Shown piece by piece: positions 40,104-47,725 of a DNA stretch of 64,000 nucleotides. Both the position numbers and the translations under genes were made by a program. The DNA is from Altererythrobacter sp. (lineage in GTDB: Bacteria; Pseudomonadota; Alphaproteobacteria; Sphingomonadales; Sphingomonadaceae): contig JAFKFN010000018.1 of NCBI GenBank assembly GCA_017308255.1, positions 1-64,000 on the forward strand. The letters are read 5' to 3'. The notes under the pieces were generated by a model, which saw nothing but the letters and a program-made list of their open reading frames with translations, did not search any database and was not told where the DNA came from. The first letter of the stretch is position 1, and every line of letters begins with the position of its first letter.

Positions 40104-42356
40104 CTATTCGGCCGGCGTGACCCCATGCGCGTCGAGGAAGCGGAAGATCGTGTTCCACAGATGAACGCTGATCTTCGGGCCGGAAACGCGGTGGGTGTAG
40201 CCGGGATAGAGCATCATTTCGAAGGGCCTGGCTTCCGCCTGCAACCGGGCGATCAGTTCGGAGCTGTTCTCGAACACCACGTTGTCGTCCGACATGCCGT
40301 GGATCAGCAGCAGCGGGTCGGCGATCCGGCCGGCCTCCTCCAGAGCGTCAGAAGCCGCATAAGCCGCCGCATCGGCCTGGGGCGTGCCCATGTAGCGTTC
40401 GGTATAGAACGTGTCGTAAAGCTCCCACTTGGTCACCGGCGCGCCGGCGATGCCCGCCGCATAGAAGCCCTGATCAGCCTCCAGCATCTTCAGCGTCATG
40501 TAACCGCCATAGGACCAGCCGTAGATCGCGATCTTGGCGGGATCGACGAAGGGCAGCGTCTTCAGGTACGCGGCCCCGGCCTTCTGGTCGGCCACTTCCA
40601 CGCTGCCCATCGCGCGATAGATCGCCTTCTCGAAATCGACGCCGCGGTTGGAGCTGCCGCGATTGTCGATCTCGAACCACACATAGCCCTTGTCCACGAT
40701 CGCCTGCTGCAAGGCCCCGCCCCAGCCGCGCGTCACCGTCTGCGAATGCGGCCCGCCATAGTGCGAGAAGAACACCGGATAGCGCTTGCCCGCCTCCAGC
40801 GGCGGGGTGATCATCTTCCAGTGCAGCACGGTGCCGTCCGGCCCCGCGATCGTGCCGAACTGCGCCGCCTGGTGGCTGGCGAGATAAGGCGCATAGGGGT
40901 GATCGGCGCTCAGCGCGTTCTCTTCCACCCAGGCGAGCCGCTGGCCATCGCCATCCGCCAGGTAGACCTGCCGGGGCTGGCGATCCGACGAGCGGGTGAC
41001 GAGCAGGGTCTTGCCCTTCTCGTCCATGGTCGCCGAATTGGCGAAAGCGGGATCGGTCAGCCGCTCGGGCTCCCCGCCCCGGCGATAATCGAGCGCATAG
41101 ACCTGCGGCGCCAGGACATCGTCCTTCGTGCCGGTGAAATAGAGCCGCCCGGCCTCCTGATCGACGCCGTTCAAGCTCGATACCACCCACGGCCCACTGG
41201 TGAGCTGCCGCCACTGGCCGTCCGCGAAACGATAGAGATGGCCGAACCCGTCACGTTCGGACCACCAGATCATGCTTCCGTCCTTCAGGACGCGATAATT
41301 GTCGGTCAGGTTGATCCAATGCCCCGCCGCGGCCCTTTCGCTGAACAGCAACTGGCTGTTCCCCGTGGCCGGATCGACCGCCAGCATGTCCAGCGTGGTC
41401 TGCCCGCGATCCTCGCGCTGGACATAGAGCGTCTTGCCGTCCGGCGCCCAATCCACCCGGGTCAGGTAGATATCGCGATCCGGCCCCAGATCGACTTCCA
41501 CCCGGTTGCCGCCATCCGGGTCTATCACGAAGAGCTTCACGTCCACGTTGGGCGTGCCCGCCGCCGGATAGCGCTGCTGGAACGTCGTCGTCCCGCTGGC
41601 ACCGATCGCCGTGCGGGTGACCACGCCAACCGGCGCTTCATCGAACCGCTCCACCGCGATCCGCCGATCGTCCGGCGCCCACCAATAGCCGGTGAGCCGG
41701 TCCATTTCCTCCTGCGCGACGAACTCGGCCTCGCCCCAGTGGACGGTTTCCGCTTCCTCCGGCGTGACCGGCATCGCCTCGGCACCGACAGGGCCGGTCC
41801 ACAGGCGCCGGTCGCGCACGAAGGAGAGGTATTTGCCGGTCTCGCTCAGCTTGGGATTGAGCTCGCCCCCCTCACTGCTCGTCAAGGGCGTTACCCCGCC
41901 GTCGAGCGCGGCGAGGTAGAGATCCCCTTCCAGCGGCACCAGGATCGAACGGCCGTCCGCCGACCAGTCATAGGCGACAATGCCCTTCAGCTCCCCGATC
42001 CGCAGCCGTTCGCGCTGCATCTTCTCGGCCTCGGACAATTCCCGCCCGGAACCGAGCTTTTCGGAATCGACCAGCATCCGCCAGGCGCCCTCCTGGCGGT
42101 CGAAGGCCCACAAGTCATACCGCTCGCGATCGTCCGGCCGATTGCGCAGCACCGCCAGATAGCGGCCATCGGGGGAAAGCTTGGGCAGGCGCGGGCTGGG
42201 CCCATCCAGCGAGGGGCTGGCGAACACGCGCTCCAGAGTGAGATCCTGCGTTTTCTGTGCGGGCACGTGCGTCACCTCGTTCTGCGCTGCGGCGATAGCG
42301 GGACATGTCAGCAGCGCAAGCACACCGCCAGCGGCGAGAAACGGCAGGGATCGCAA
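40104..42356 (-). CDS. secreted S9B dipeptidyl-peptidase IV-like protease
   Basis: 750 residues from a TTG start at 42356 with GGAG eight bases upstream; this gives a proper signal peptide (MRSLPFLAAGG... AIAAAQ). An eight-bladed N-terminal propeller (LSPDGRYLAVLRNR, YDWSADGRSILVPLEGDLY, EMDRLTGYWWAPDDRRIAVERFDEAPV) leads to a catalytic alpha/beta-hydrolase domain with nucleophile S615 in GWSYGGYMT, Asp in GMSDDNVVF and His in GYTHRVSG. Cleaves X-Pro or related dipeptides in the periplasm. The double-Glu EEMD region of DPP-IV is visible as AQEEMDRL. Confidence 0.93.
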   Translation of the reverse strand: MRSLPFLAAGGVLALLTCPAIAAAQNEVTHVPAQKTQDLTLERVFASPSLDGPSPRLPKLSPDGRYLAVLRNRPDDRERYDLWAFDRQEGAWRMLVDSEKLGSGRELSEAEKMQRERLRIGELKGIVAYDWSADGRSILVPLEGDLYLAALDGGVTPLTSSEGGELNPKLSETGKYLSFVRDRRLWTGPVGAEAMPVTPEEAETVHWGEAEFVAQEEMDRLTGYWWAPDDRRIAVERFDEAPVGVVTRTAIGASGTTTFQQRYPAAGTPNVDVKLFVIDPDGGNRVEVDLGPDRDIYLTRVDWAPDGKTLYVQREDRGQTTLDMLAVDPATGNSQLLFSERAAAGHWINLTDNYRVLKDGSMIWWSERDGFGHLYRFADGQWRQLTSGPWVVSSLNGVDQEAGRLYFTGTKDDVLAPQVYALDYRRGGEPERLTDPAFANSATMDEKGKTLLVTRSSDRQPRQVYLADGDGQRLAWVEENALSADHPYAPYLASHQAAQFGTIAGPDGTVLHWKMITPPLEAGKRYPVFFSHYGGPHSQTVTRGWGGALQQAIVDKGYVWFEIDNRGSSNRGVDFEKAIYRAMGSVEVADQKAGAAYLKTLPFVDPAKIAIYGWSYGGYMTLKMLEADQGFYAAGIAGAPVTKWELYDTFYTERYMGTPQADAAAYAASDALEEAGRIADPLLLIHGMSDDNVVFENSSELIARLQAEARPFEMMLYPGYTHRVSGPKISVHLWNTIFRFLDAHGVTPAE

Positions 42357-42373
42357 GGAAGGTCTCCGCAGAC

Positions 42374-42407
42374 GAAAAGGGGCGCCCCGGTCTGCCGGAG
42401 CGCCCCT
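42374..42407 (-). terminator. Rho-independent terminator of the rplS operon
   Basis: On the minus strand, AGGGGCGC pairs with GCGCCCCT over a 14-base loop and is followed by TTTTCGTC. It lies 35 bases past the rplS stop and just before the peptidase gene start. Confidence 0.88.
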
Positions 42408-42441
42408 CTTGTTACATCTGGAACCAGCCAGGGAAAGGGCC

Positions 42442-42819
42442 TCAGCCCTCCTGGCTCGCGGTCTGCTTGCGCTCGGCGATGCGGGCGCGCTTGCCGGTGC
42501 GGCCGCGCAGGTAATAGAGCTTCGCCCGGCGCACCACGCCGCGGCGGACCACCTCGATGCTGTCCACGTTCGGCGAATAGAGCGGGAACACACGCTCCAC
42601 GCCTTCGCCGAAGCTCAGCTTGCGGACGGTGAAATTGCTGTTGATGCCGCGGTTCGAACGGGCGATGCACACTCCTTCGAAGTTCTGCACGCGGGTACGT
42701 TCGCCTTCGACCACGCGCACGCCCACGCGCAGCGTATCGCCGGGGCGGAATTCGGGGATCGTCTTCCCCTCGTTGAAAGCTGCGATGGCCTCGGCCTCGA
42801 GCTCCTGGATCAGACCCAT
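42442..42819 (-). CDS. rplS: 50S ribosomal protein bL19
   Basis: 125 residues from ATG 42819 (AGGAGC six bases upstream). [60 protein letters not shown] and [20 protein letters not shown] are diagnostic. Downstream of trmD as in most bacteria. Confidence 0.97.
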   Translation of the reverse strand: MGLIQELEAEAIAAFNEGKTIPEFRPGDTLRVGVRVVEGERTRVQNFEGVCIARSNRGINSNFTVRKLSFGEGVERVFPLYSPNVDSIEVVRRGVVRRAKLYYLRGRTGKRARIAERKQTASQEG

Positions 42820-42830
42820 GACGGGCTCCT

Positions 42831-43562
42831 TCAATCCTCGCGCCGCGCGCCAGAGGCAGATCGGTCCCGAGCGCTCCCGTAGCGCTCCCAAAGGTCCGGC
42901 CTGCGTGACCGTGTATCGTCCTCCGCCTGGCGTTTCCGCCACGCGGCGATCTTCGCATGATCCCCCGATCGCAGCACTTCAGGGATCGTGCGCCCTTCCC
43001 ATTCCTGAGGTCGGGTATAATGCGGATATTCGAGCAGGCCTTCCTCGAAGGACTCCTCCGCCCCGCTTGAGGCCGCGCCCATTACGCCGGGGAGCAGGCG
43101 AATGCAAGCGTCGAGAATGGCCAGCGCGGCCGGCTCTCCGCCCGACAGCACGATGTCCGCCAAACTGACCTGTTCGACATCGCGGCCTTCGAAAATCCGC
43201 TCGTCGAATCCCTCGAACCGGCCGCACAGGATCGTCACCCCCGGCCCCGCCGCCAGTTCGCGAATCCGCGCCTGCGTGATCGGCCGCCCACGCGGCGTCA
43301 TCGCCAGCACCGGGCAGCCAGGATGCAGCGCCCGCGCATGATCGATCGCCGCCGCCAGCACATCCGCCTTCAGCACCATGCCCACCCCGCCCCCGGCCGG
43401 CGTATCGTCAACCGTGCGATGCTTGTCGGCGGCGAAATCGCGGATCTGCACGGTATCGAGGGACCATGCCCCTTCCGCCAGCGCCCGCCCGGCCAGCGAA
43501 ACGCCCAGCGGCCCGGGAAACATCTCCGGATAAAGCGTGAGGACAGTGGCGGCGAAAGTCAC
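42831..43562 (-). CDS. trmD: tRNA (guanine-37-N1)-methyltransferase TrmD
   Basis: 243 residues. Essential enzyme that methylates G37 of tRNA to prevent frameshifting. SPOUT knot segments: [47 protein letters not shown] and [25 protein letters not shown]; the C-terminal domain has [24 protein letters not shown]. The start is GTG at 43562, inside the TGA of a vapC toxin gene, not behind rimM as usual. Confidence 0.96.
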   Translation of the reverse strand: MTFAATVLTLYPEMFPGPLGVSLAGRALAEGAWSLDTVQIRDFAADKHRTVDDTPAGGGVGMVLKADVLAAAIDHARALHPGCPVLAMTPRGRPITQARIRELAAGPGVTILCGRFEGFDERIFEGRDVEQVSLADIVLSGGEPAALAILDACIRLLPGVMGAASSGAEESFEEGLLEYPHYTRPQEWEGRTIPEVLRSGDHAKIAAWRKRQAEDDTRSRRPDLWERYGSARDRSASGARRED

Positions 43563-43942
43563 AGCGGCACTGTCCAGTTCTCGATCTTCAATCCTGGCAC
43601 ATCGGCGAAGTCGGCTTCGTTATTGGTAATCACCGTCGCCCCGATGCTGAGCGCATGCGCGGCGAGCAGGCGATCGAACCGGGCGCGCTTGAAAGGCAGC
43701 GTCGCGTAGAGCCGCGCCGCGGCTTCATCGAACGGGAGTATGGGCACCACGGTTACGAAATCCTCGATCACATCGCGGTCGGGCGGATAGCCGAGGTTTT
43801 CGCCCATGACGATCTCGGCGAAGTTGATCGCCGAGATCGCCACTTCCCCCGGCTCGCATTCCGCCAATCGCGAGCGAAGGTGGGGATGGGTTCCGAGCAT
43901 GGCATAGACCGAACAGTCCGTGTCGAGCAGATAGCCGATCAC
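43559..43942 (-). CDS. vapC: VapC-family PIN-domain toxin
   Basis: 127 residues. PIN nuclease acidic residues are in place: D7 (LLDTDCSVY), E43 (NFAEIVMGE), D90 ([11 protein letters not shown]) and D111/D114 (NNEADFADV), with the TNN and GLKIENW tail typical of VapC. Such toxins cleave tRNA or rRNA. Its GTG start overlaps the vapB stop and its own stop overlaps the trmD start, both as GTGA, so toxin and trmD translation are likely linked. Confidence 0.92.
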   Translation of the reverse strand: MIGYLLDTDCSVYAMLGTHPHLRSRLAECEPGEVAISAINFAEIVMGENLGYPPDRDVIEDFVTVVPILPFDEAAARLYATLPFKRARFDRLLAAHALSIGATVITNNEADFADVPGLKIENWTVPL

Positions 43943-44208
43943 TGGGTTTTCCGGGCCAGCCGCGCCGCGATCGTGCTGGGACGCTCATCGAAATCGCGTC
44001 GTTCGGGCACTTTCAAGTGCTTGGCCTTGCCCCAGAACTTGTCGACATCGAGCTTCGCCTTGGGGGCTTCCTGCTCTTCGAAGCGATATCCGCCCTGTTC
44101 CTCGCGCAGCACCATGGTCGAACCTTCCTTTAGCCCGAGTTCCTTGGGCAGGCGTAGGGCGAGCGAGTTGCCCGACTTGAACACCTTGGCCTTGTATTCC
44201 TTGCCCAT
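43939..44208 (-). CDS. vapB: VapB antitoxin, AbrB/MazE-like
   Basis: 89 residues from ATG 44208 (GGAGG six bases upstream). The N-terminal AbrB/SpoVT swapped-hairpin DNA-binding domain is KAKVFKSGNSLALRLPKELGLKEGSTMVLREEQ; the C-terminal part (KLDVDKFWGKAKHL) would block the toxin. Sits directly behind a two-octamer operator at 44219-44239. Confidence 0.92.
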   Translation of the reverse strand: MGKEYKAKVFKSGNSLALRLPKELGLKEGSTMVLREEQGGYRFEEQEAPKAKLDVDKFWGKAKHLKVPERRDFDERPSTIAARLARKTQ

Positions 44209-44218
44209 TGCGGCCTCC

Positions 44219-44239
44219 GTATATACGCCATGTATATAC
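44219..44239. promoter_or_regulatory. vapBC operator: two GTATATAC octamers
   Basis: Two identical, self-complementary GTATATAC octamers 5 bases apart (44219-44226 and 44232-44239), 11 bases upstream of the vapB ATG. AT-rich in a GC-rich setting, so it probably also contains the -10 element. The layout fits autorepression by VapB/VapBC; this is inferred. Confidence 0.75.
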
Positions 44240-44270
44240 ATCTCTTTTGCCTGTCATCAATCGCCGCGAG

Positions 44271-45185
44271 TCAAGCCGCCGCTTCCCATACCTCGGGCGG
44301 AATCCATTCGCGGTCCGTCGCCAGCTCCTCATGCAGCCATTCGCGGAACCGTTCGATCTTGCGCACCCCCACGCGACCTGCGGGGTGCACCAGCCATTGC
44401 GCGGTGGGGGAGATGTAAAGCGTGTCGAACGGCTGCACCAGCCGCCCACTGGCGAGGTCCGCCTTCCAATAGAGCGGGGTCATCATGGCGATGCCGAAGC
44501 CGTTCTGCATGGCGCTCGCTTCCTGCAACTGGCTGTCCAGCGCCACGCCGCGCCGGGGCGGCGGCGCGCCGATGCCGACACGGGCGAACCATTCGCGCCA
44601 CAACTGGTCGTTCGGCCCCAGCCGCTCCACGCCCAGCAAGTCCTGCGGCCGGCGGATCGGGTTCGCTTCGAGGAACGAAGGGGTGCAGATCGGGGTGAAA
44701 TGCTGGCGGAACAGGAAATCGCACCGCAAGCCCTCCCATTGCCCCATCCCGCCGCGAAGCGCCGCATCCACCCCGCCCCCGTGGAAATCGACCAGGTCGT
44801 TCGACAAGGCCATGCGCACGGCCAGATCGGGATAGCGCAGCTGGAAGCGGCCGATGCGGGCGCTGAGCCAGGTGCCGCCGATCGAGACCGCGGTGCTCAG
44901 TGAAAGGACATCCTCGTCCTCCTCGCGCAGCGAATCGAAAGCCTCGGTGATGCCGGTGAAGGCCGCCGTGAGCGCCGGGAGGAGGCGGCGCCCGGTGTCG
45001 GACAGCTTCACACGCCCCTTCTCGCGCACGAATAGCGGGCGGCCCACGCGATCTTCCAGCTGGCGGATCTGATAGCTGACCGCCGCCTGCGTCATCCCCA
45101 GTTCTTCGGCGGCGCGGGAAAAGTTCTCGTGCCGGCCGGCGGCTTCGAAAGCGCGGATCGCGGCAAGAGGCGGCGGGCGAGACAC
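44271..45185 (-). CDS. LysR-family transcriptional regulator (GcvA-like)
   Basis: 304 residues from GTG 45185. N-terminal winged helix LAAIRAFEAAGRHENFSRAAEELGMTQAAVSYQIRQLEDRVGRPLFVR and a substrate-binding domain with the GcvA-group pattern VSIGGTWLSARIGRFQLRYPDLAVRM and VDAALRGG. A perfect palindrome lies four bases upstream of its start. Divergent from a small membrane protein and a thioredoxin-reductase-like gene, its likely targets. Confidence 0.9.
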   Translation of the reverse strand: MSRPPPLAAIRAFEAAGRHENFSRAAEELGMTQAAVSYQIRQLEDRVGRPLFVREKGRVKLSDTGRRLLPALTAAFTGITEAFDSLREEDEDVLSLSTAVSIGGTWLSARIGRFQLRYPDLAVRMALSNDLVDFHGGGVDAALRGGMGQWEGLRCDFLFRQHFTPICTPSFLEANPIRRPQDLLGVERLGPNDQLWREWFARVGIGAPPPRRGVALDSQLQEASAMQNGFGIAMMTPLYWKADLASGRLVQPFDTLYISPTAQWLVHPAGRVGVRKIERFREWLHEELATDREWIPPEVWEAAA

Positions 45186-45189
45186 GCAG

Positions 45190-45212
45190 TGATATAAGCC
45201 TGACTTATATCA
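45190..45212. promoter_or_regulatory. palindromic LysR operator candidate
   Basis: Perfect inverted repeat TGATATAAG-N5-CTTATATCA, containing a T-N11-A LysR box. It is four bases upstream of the lysR start and 68 bases upstream of the divergent gene, so it would overlap the lysR ribosome site or promoter. Typical of autoregulation, inferred. Confidence 0.75.
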
Positions 45213-45280
45213 TCGCCCAACCCTTTTGTTGGCCGCGCGCCGGGCGTCATGGCATCTCCTGTCCACCCGACCGAAGGAAC

Positions 45281-45610
45281 ATGACGATGAACGACGAACT
45301 CATCATGCGGATGTGGAACGCTGATCACGCCCGATTTTCCGCCGATTTCAGCCGTATGCTCGGCACTGTTCGCGAGGCGCTTTCCCGCCGGACCTATCTG
45401 CCTGCGACCATAGAGCGCACTTATGCCGATGCCATCCCTGAACGGGCCTTGCACAGGGCAGGCAATACGCTTCTCGGCGGACTGGGTGCTGTCGCGACGA
45501 CAATGACGCTCTTCGTGATACTCGCCGCGCTGGCCGGGCCCAGTGCCGCGCATGAGCACACCGTGCCCGTCGAACTCGCGGCGGCAACGCAGGCTTTCGC
45601 GGCGGTCTGA
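45281..45610 (+). CDS. small membrane-anchored protein of unknown function
   Basis: 109 residues, GAAGGA ribosome site directly before the ATG. Acidic/basic N-terminal half (MNDELIMRMWNADHARFSADFSRMLGTVREAL) and one hydrophobic helix (LLGGLGAVATTMTLFVILAALAGP) followed by a short HEHTVPVE tail. No family recognised. Divergent from lysR across the palindrome and followed at 68 bases by a flavoprotein gene, so probably under LysR control. Confidence 0.7.
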   Translation: MTMNDELIMRMWNADHARFSADFSRMLGTVREALSRRTYLPATIERTYADAIPERALHRAGNTLLGGLGAVATTMTLFVILAALAGPSAAHEHTVPVELAAATQAFAAV

Positions 45611-45677
45611 GCGCGGCGGCGGAGCCTGCCTATCCAGCCGGCGGGAAAGCTTCGGCCTTTGTTGCGTTGGCACGCTG

Positions 45678-46589
45678 ATGGAAGACTGCATCGTCGTCGG
45701 CGCCGGGCCGGCCGGATTGACCGCCGCGATCTACCTCGCGCGCTTTCACCTCTCTATCCGCCTGTTCGATTGCGGCACCAGCCGCGCCGCGCTGATCCCC
45801 TGCACCCATAACCACGCGGGTTTTCCGGAGGGGATTTCCGGCAAGGCGCTGCTGGCGCGAATGCTGGCCCAGGCCGAAAACTACGGGGCGCGGCGAGAGT
45901 TGGCGGGCGTGACCGGGATCGAGCGAACCGATGACGGCTTCGTAGTTTCCGTCGAAGGGCGGCAGTTCCGCGCCCGGTCGGTGCTGATCGCCAGCGGAGT
46001 GGTCAACAATCGCCCCGATGGCATCGACGATGCGCTTCACGCCCGCGCGCTGCGCGAAGGGGTGCTGCGCTATTGCCCGATCTGCGACGGCTACGAAGTG
46101 ACCGACCAGTGCGTCGCGGTGATCGGCACCGGGGAACGCGGCACGCGCGAAGCACTGTTCCTGCGCGGCTACACGGCCGACCTGACCCTCATCGCGCCCG
46201 AAGGCGCACATCAGCTGGACCCGCAGGACACCGCCCAGCTCGACGCCGCCGGCATCGCTCGCGCGGACGGTCCTTGCGGCGGCTATGCGATCGAAGACGG
46301 CCGCCTGGCCTTCGATACCGCGCAAGGCCGCCTGGCCTTCGACAGCGTTTATCCAGCCCTCGGCACACAGGTGCGGTCGGAACTTGCCGCGCGGGCAGGC
46401 GCGAAGACCAGCAGCGATGGATGCCTTGTGGTCGATCCCCATCAGCGGACGAATATCCCCGGCCTGTTCGCGGCGGGAGATGTCGTGAAGGGGCTCGATC
46501 AGATCAGCCATGCCATGGGCGATGGCGGCGTGGCCGCCACGGCGATCAGGAACTACCTTGCGGAGCTGAAGCCGCTCCGGCGCCGATAG
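45678..46589 (+). CDS. thioredoxin-reductase-like FAD/NAD(P) oxidoreductase
   Basis: 303 residues from ATG 45678 (weak ribosome site). FAD motif IVVGAGPAGLTAAIYLARF, redox CxxC in YCPICDGYE, NADPH-side motif VIGTGERGTREALFL, and FAD contact IPGLFAAGDVVKGLDQISHAMGDGGVAATAIRNYL. Shorter NADPH loop than TrxB; likely a TrxR-like disulfide or small-molecule reductase. The partner may be the small protein upstream, but this is a guess. Confidence 0.85.
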   Translation: MEDCIVVGAGPAGLTAAIYLARFHLSIRLFDCGTSRAALIPCTHNHAGFPEGISGKALLARMLAQAENYGARRELAGVTGIERTDDGFVVSVEGRQFRARSVLIASGVVNNRPDGIDDALHARALREGVLRYCPICDGYEVTDQCVAVIGTGERGTREALFLRGYTADLTLIAPEGAHQLDPQDTAQLDAAGIARADGPCGGYAIEDGRLAFDTAQGRLAFDSVYPALGTQVRSELAARAGAKTSSDGCLVVDPHQRTNIPGLFAAGDVVKGLDQISHAMGDGGVAATAIRNYLAELKPLRRR

Positions 46590-46593
46590 GCGG

Positions 46594-47124
46594 CTATTCC
46601 ACGAAGTCGTGCGAGACCACCAGTCGCTCGACCGTCCATTCGGGAACCGCCTCGTGGCGCATCGGCACCATGAACCGCTTGCCGTTCGGCCGTTCGATCT
46701 CGATCACGTCGCCGGCGCCGAAGTTCTCCACCGCGATCACGGTACCCAGCGCCTCGCCGGCATCGGACACGGCTCCCAGCCCGATCAGATCGGCGTGATA
46801 GTATTCGCCCGGCTCCAGCGGCGGGAGAGCGGAACGCGGGACGGTGAGCACGGTGCCGCGCAGCGCCTCGGCCGCCGTGCGGTCGGCCAGTTCGGCGAAA
46901 CGGGCGATCGCCCCGCCCTTGCCGTCATCGCGGACTTTCCGGAGAGTCAGGGAGCCGCCGTTGAAGCTCTTGTGCGCGGAGAGCGCGGCCACGCCCTCTC
47001 CGAACAGCTTCAGGCGGACTTCGCCCGTCACGCCATGCGCGCCGGCAATGGCGGCCAGCGTGACGGTCTTGTCCCCTCTCCCGCTTGCGGGAGAGGTCGG
47101 GGGAGGGTTTGTTTCGAACGCCAC
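46594..47124 (-). CDS. rimM: ribosome maturation factor RimM, with repeat-derived N-terminus
   Basis: 176 residues. Core TVTLAAIAGAHGVTGEVRLKLFGEG, then the PRC-barrel domain EPGEYYHADLIGLGAV and VIAVENFGAGDVIEIERPNGKRFMVPM. Helps 16S 3' domain maturation. Homology begins at about residue 19; before it the frame runs through a palindromic repeat (47073-47096) with no ATG, GTG or TTG between repeat and core, so the only start I see is GTG 47124, giving an odd NPPPTSPASGRG leader. Usually followed by trmD, but here the next gene on this strand is lysR, about 1.4 kb away. Confidence 0.92.
   Translation of the reverse strand: MAFETNPPPTSPASGRGDKTVTLAAIAGAHGVTGEVRLKLFGEGVAALSAHKSFNGGSLTLRKVRDDGKGGAIARFAELADRTAAEALRGTVLTVPRSALPPLEPGEYYHADLIGLGAVSDAGEALGTVIAVENFGAGDVIEIERPNGKRFMVPMRHEAVPEWTVERLVVSHDFVE
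47073..47096. repeat. GC-rich palindrome inside rimM start region
   Basis: Arms CCTCTCCCGC and GCGGGAGAGG with a TT loop. It is translated as part of the RimM N-terminus. Pairs with the similar palindrome at 47148-47169. Confidence 0.85.
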
Positions 47125-47147
47125 GGCGCGCCCATGCCCTCCCCTGG

Positions 47148-47169
47148 CCCCTCCCGCAAGCGGGAGGGG
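47148..47169. repeat. GC-rich palindrome between rpsP and rimM
   Basis: Arms CCCCTCCCGC and GCGGGAGGGG with an AA loop. Ten bases past the rpsP stop; with the copy at 47073 it forms an inverted pair, a common layout for REP-like elements. Confidence 0.85.
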
Positions 47170-47178
47170 AAGCGAGGG

Positions 47179-47691
47179 TCAGCCCTCGGCCTTTTCCTCG
47201 CCGGCTTCTTCCGCCGGAGCTTCTTCCACCGGAGCTTCTTCGGCAGCCGCTTCCTCCGCGGGGGCTTCGGCAACCGCTTCTTCGGTCACCGTCTCTTCAG
47301 CAGGCGCTTCCTCGGCCGGAGCTTCGGCGGCGGCCTTGGCGGCTTCCTCGGCCTCGGCTGCCTTGGCGGCGCGTTCTTCAGCGCGTTCCTTGGCCTTTTC
47401 GCCCGGTTCGGCCTTCTTCGGGTTGTTCTTCGCCGCACGCTCCTTGATGCCGGCGGCATCGAGGAAGCGGGCCACGCGGTCGCTCATCTGCGCGCCGACA
47501 CCCACCCAGTAACGGGCGCGGTCTTCGTTCAGCTTCACCCGGTTTGCATCGTCCTTGGCGAGCAGCGGGTTGTAAGTGCCGATCTGCTCAAGATACTTGC
47601 CGTCGCGCGGGGAACGGCTGTCCGCCACCACGATGCGGTAATAAGGGCGCTTCTTGGCGCCGCCGCGCGAAAGCCTGATTGCAATTGCCAT
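47179..47691 (-). CDS. rpsP: 30S ribosomal protein bS16 with long Ala/Glu tail
   Basis: 170 residues, about twice the normal length. Residues 1-85 are a complete bS16 ([40 protein letters not shown]). The rest is a low-complexity tail rich in Ala and Glu, first mixed with Lys ([25 protein letters not shown]) and then repeating [13 protein letters not shown] units. Tails of this kind are known in sphingomonads. Confidence 0.96.
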   Translation of the reverse strand: MAIAIRLSRGGAKKRPYYRIVVADSRSPRDGKYLEQIGTYNPLLAKDDANRVKLNEDRARYWVGVGAQMSDRVARFLDAAGIKERAAKNNPKKAEPGEKAKERAEERAAKAAEAEEAAKAAAEAPAEEAPAEETVTEEAVAEAPAEEAAAEEAPVEEAPAEEAGEEKAEG

Positions 47692-47725
47692 GAATACTCA
47701 CCTTTCCGATCTAATCGCTTGAAAT

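Noticed and set aside
40053..42632. An 859-codon open frame antisense to the DPP-IV-like gene, and similar frames opposite recN, lepA, ligA and the PilZ-containing enzymes
   Set aside because: Arg/His/Gln-rich low-information translations typical of antisense frames in GC-rich DNA.
43939..44241. Longer VapB start at 44241
   Set aside because: That start lies upstream of the operator octamers, so they would be translated; ATG 44208 has a GGAGG ribosome site and fits the AbrB domain boundary.
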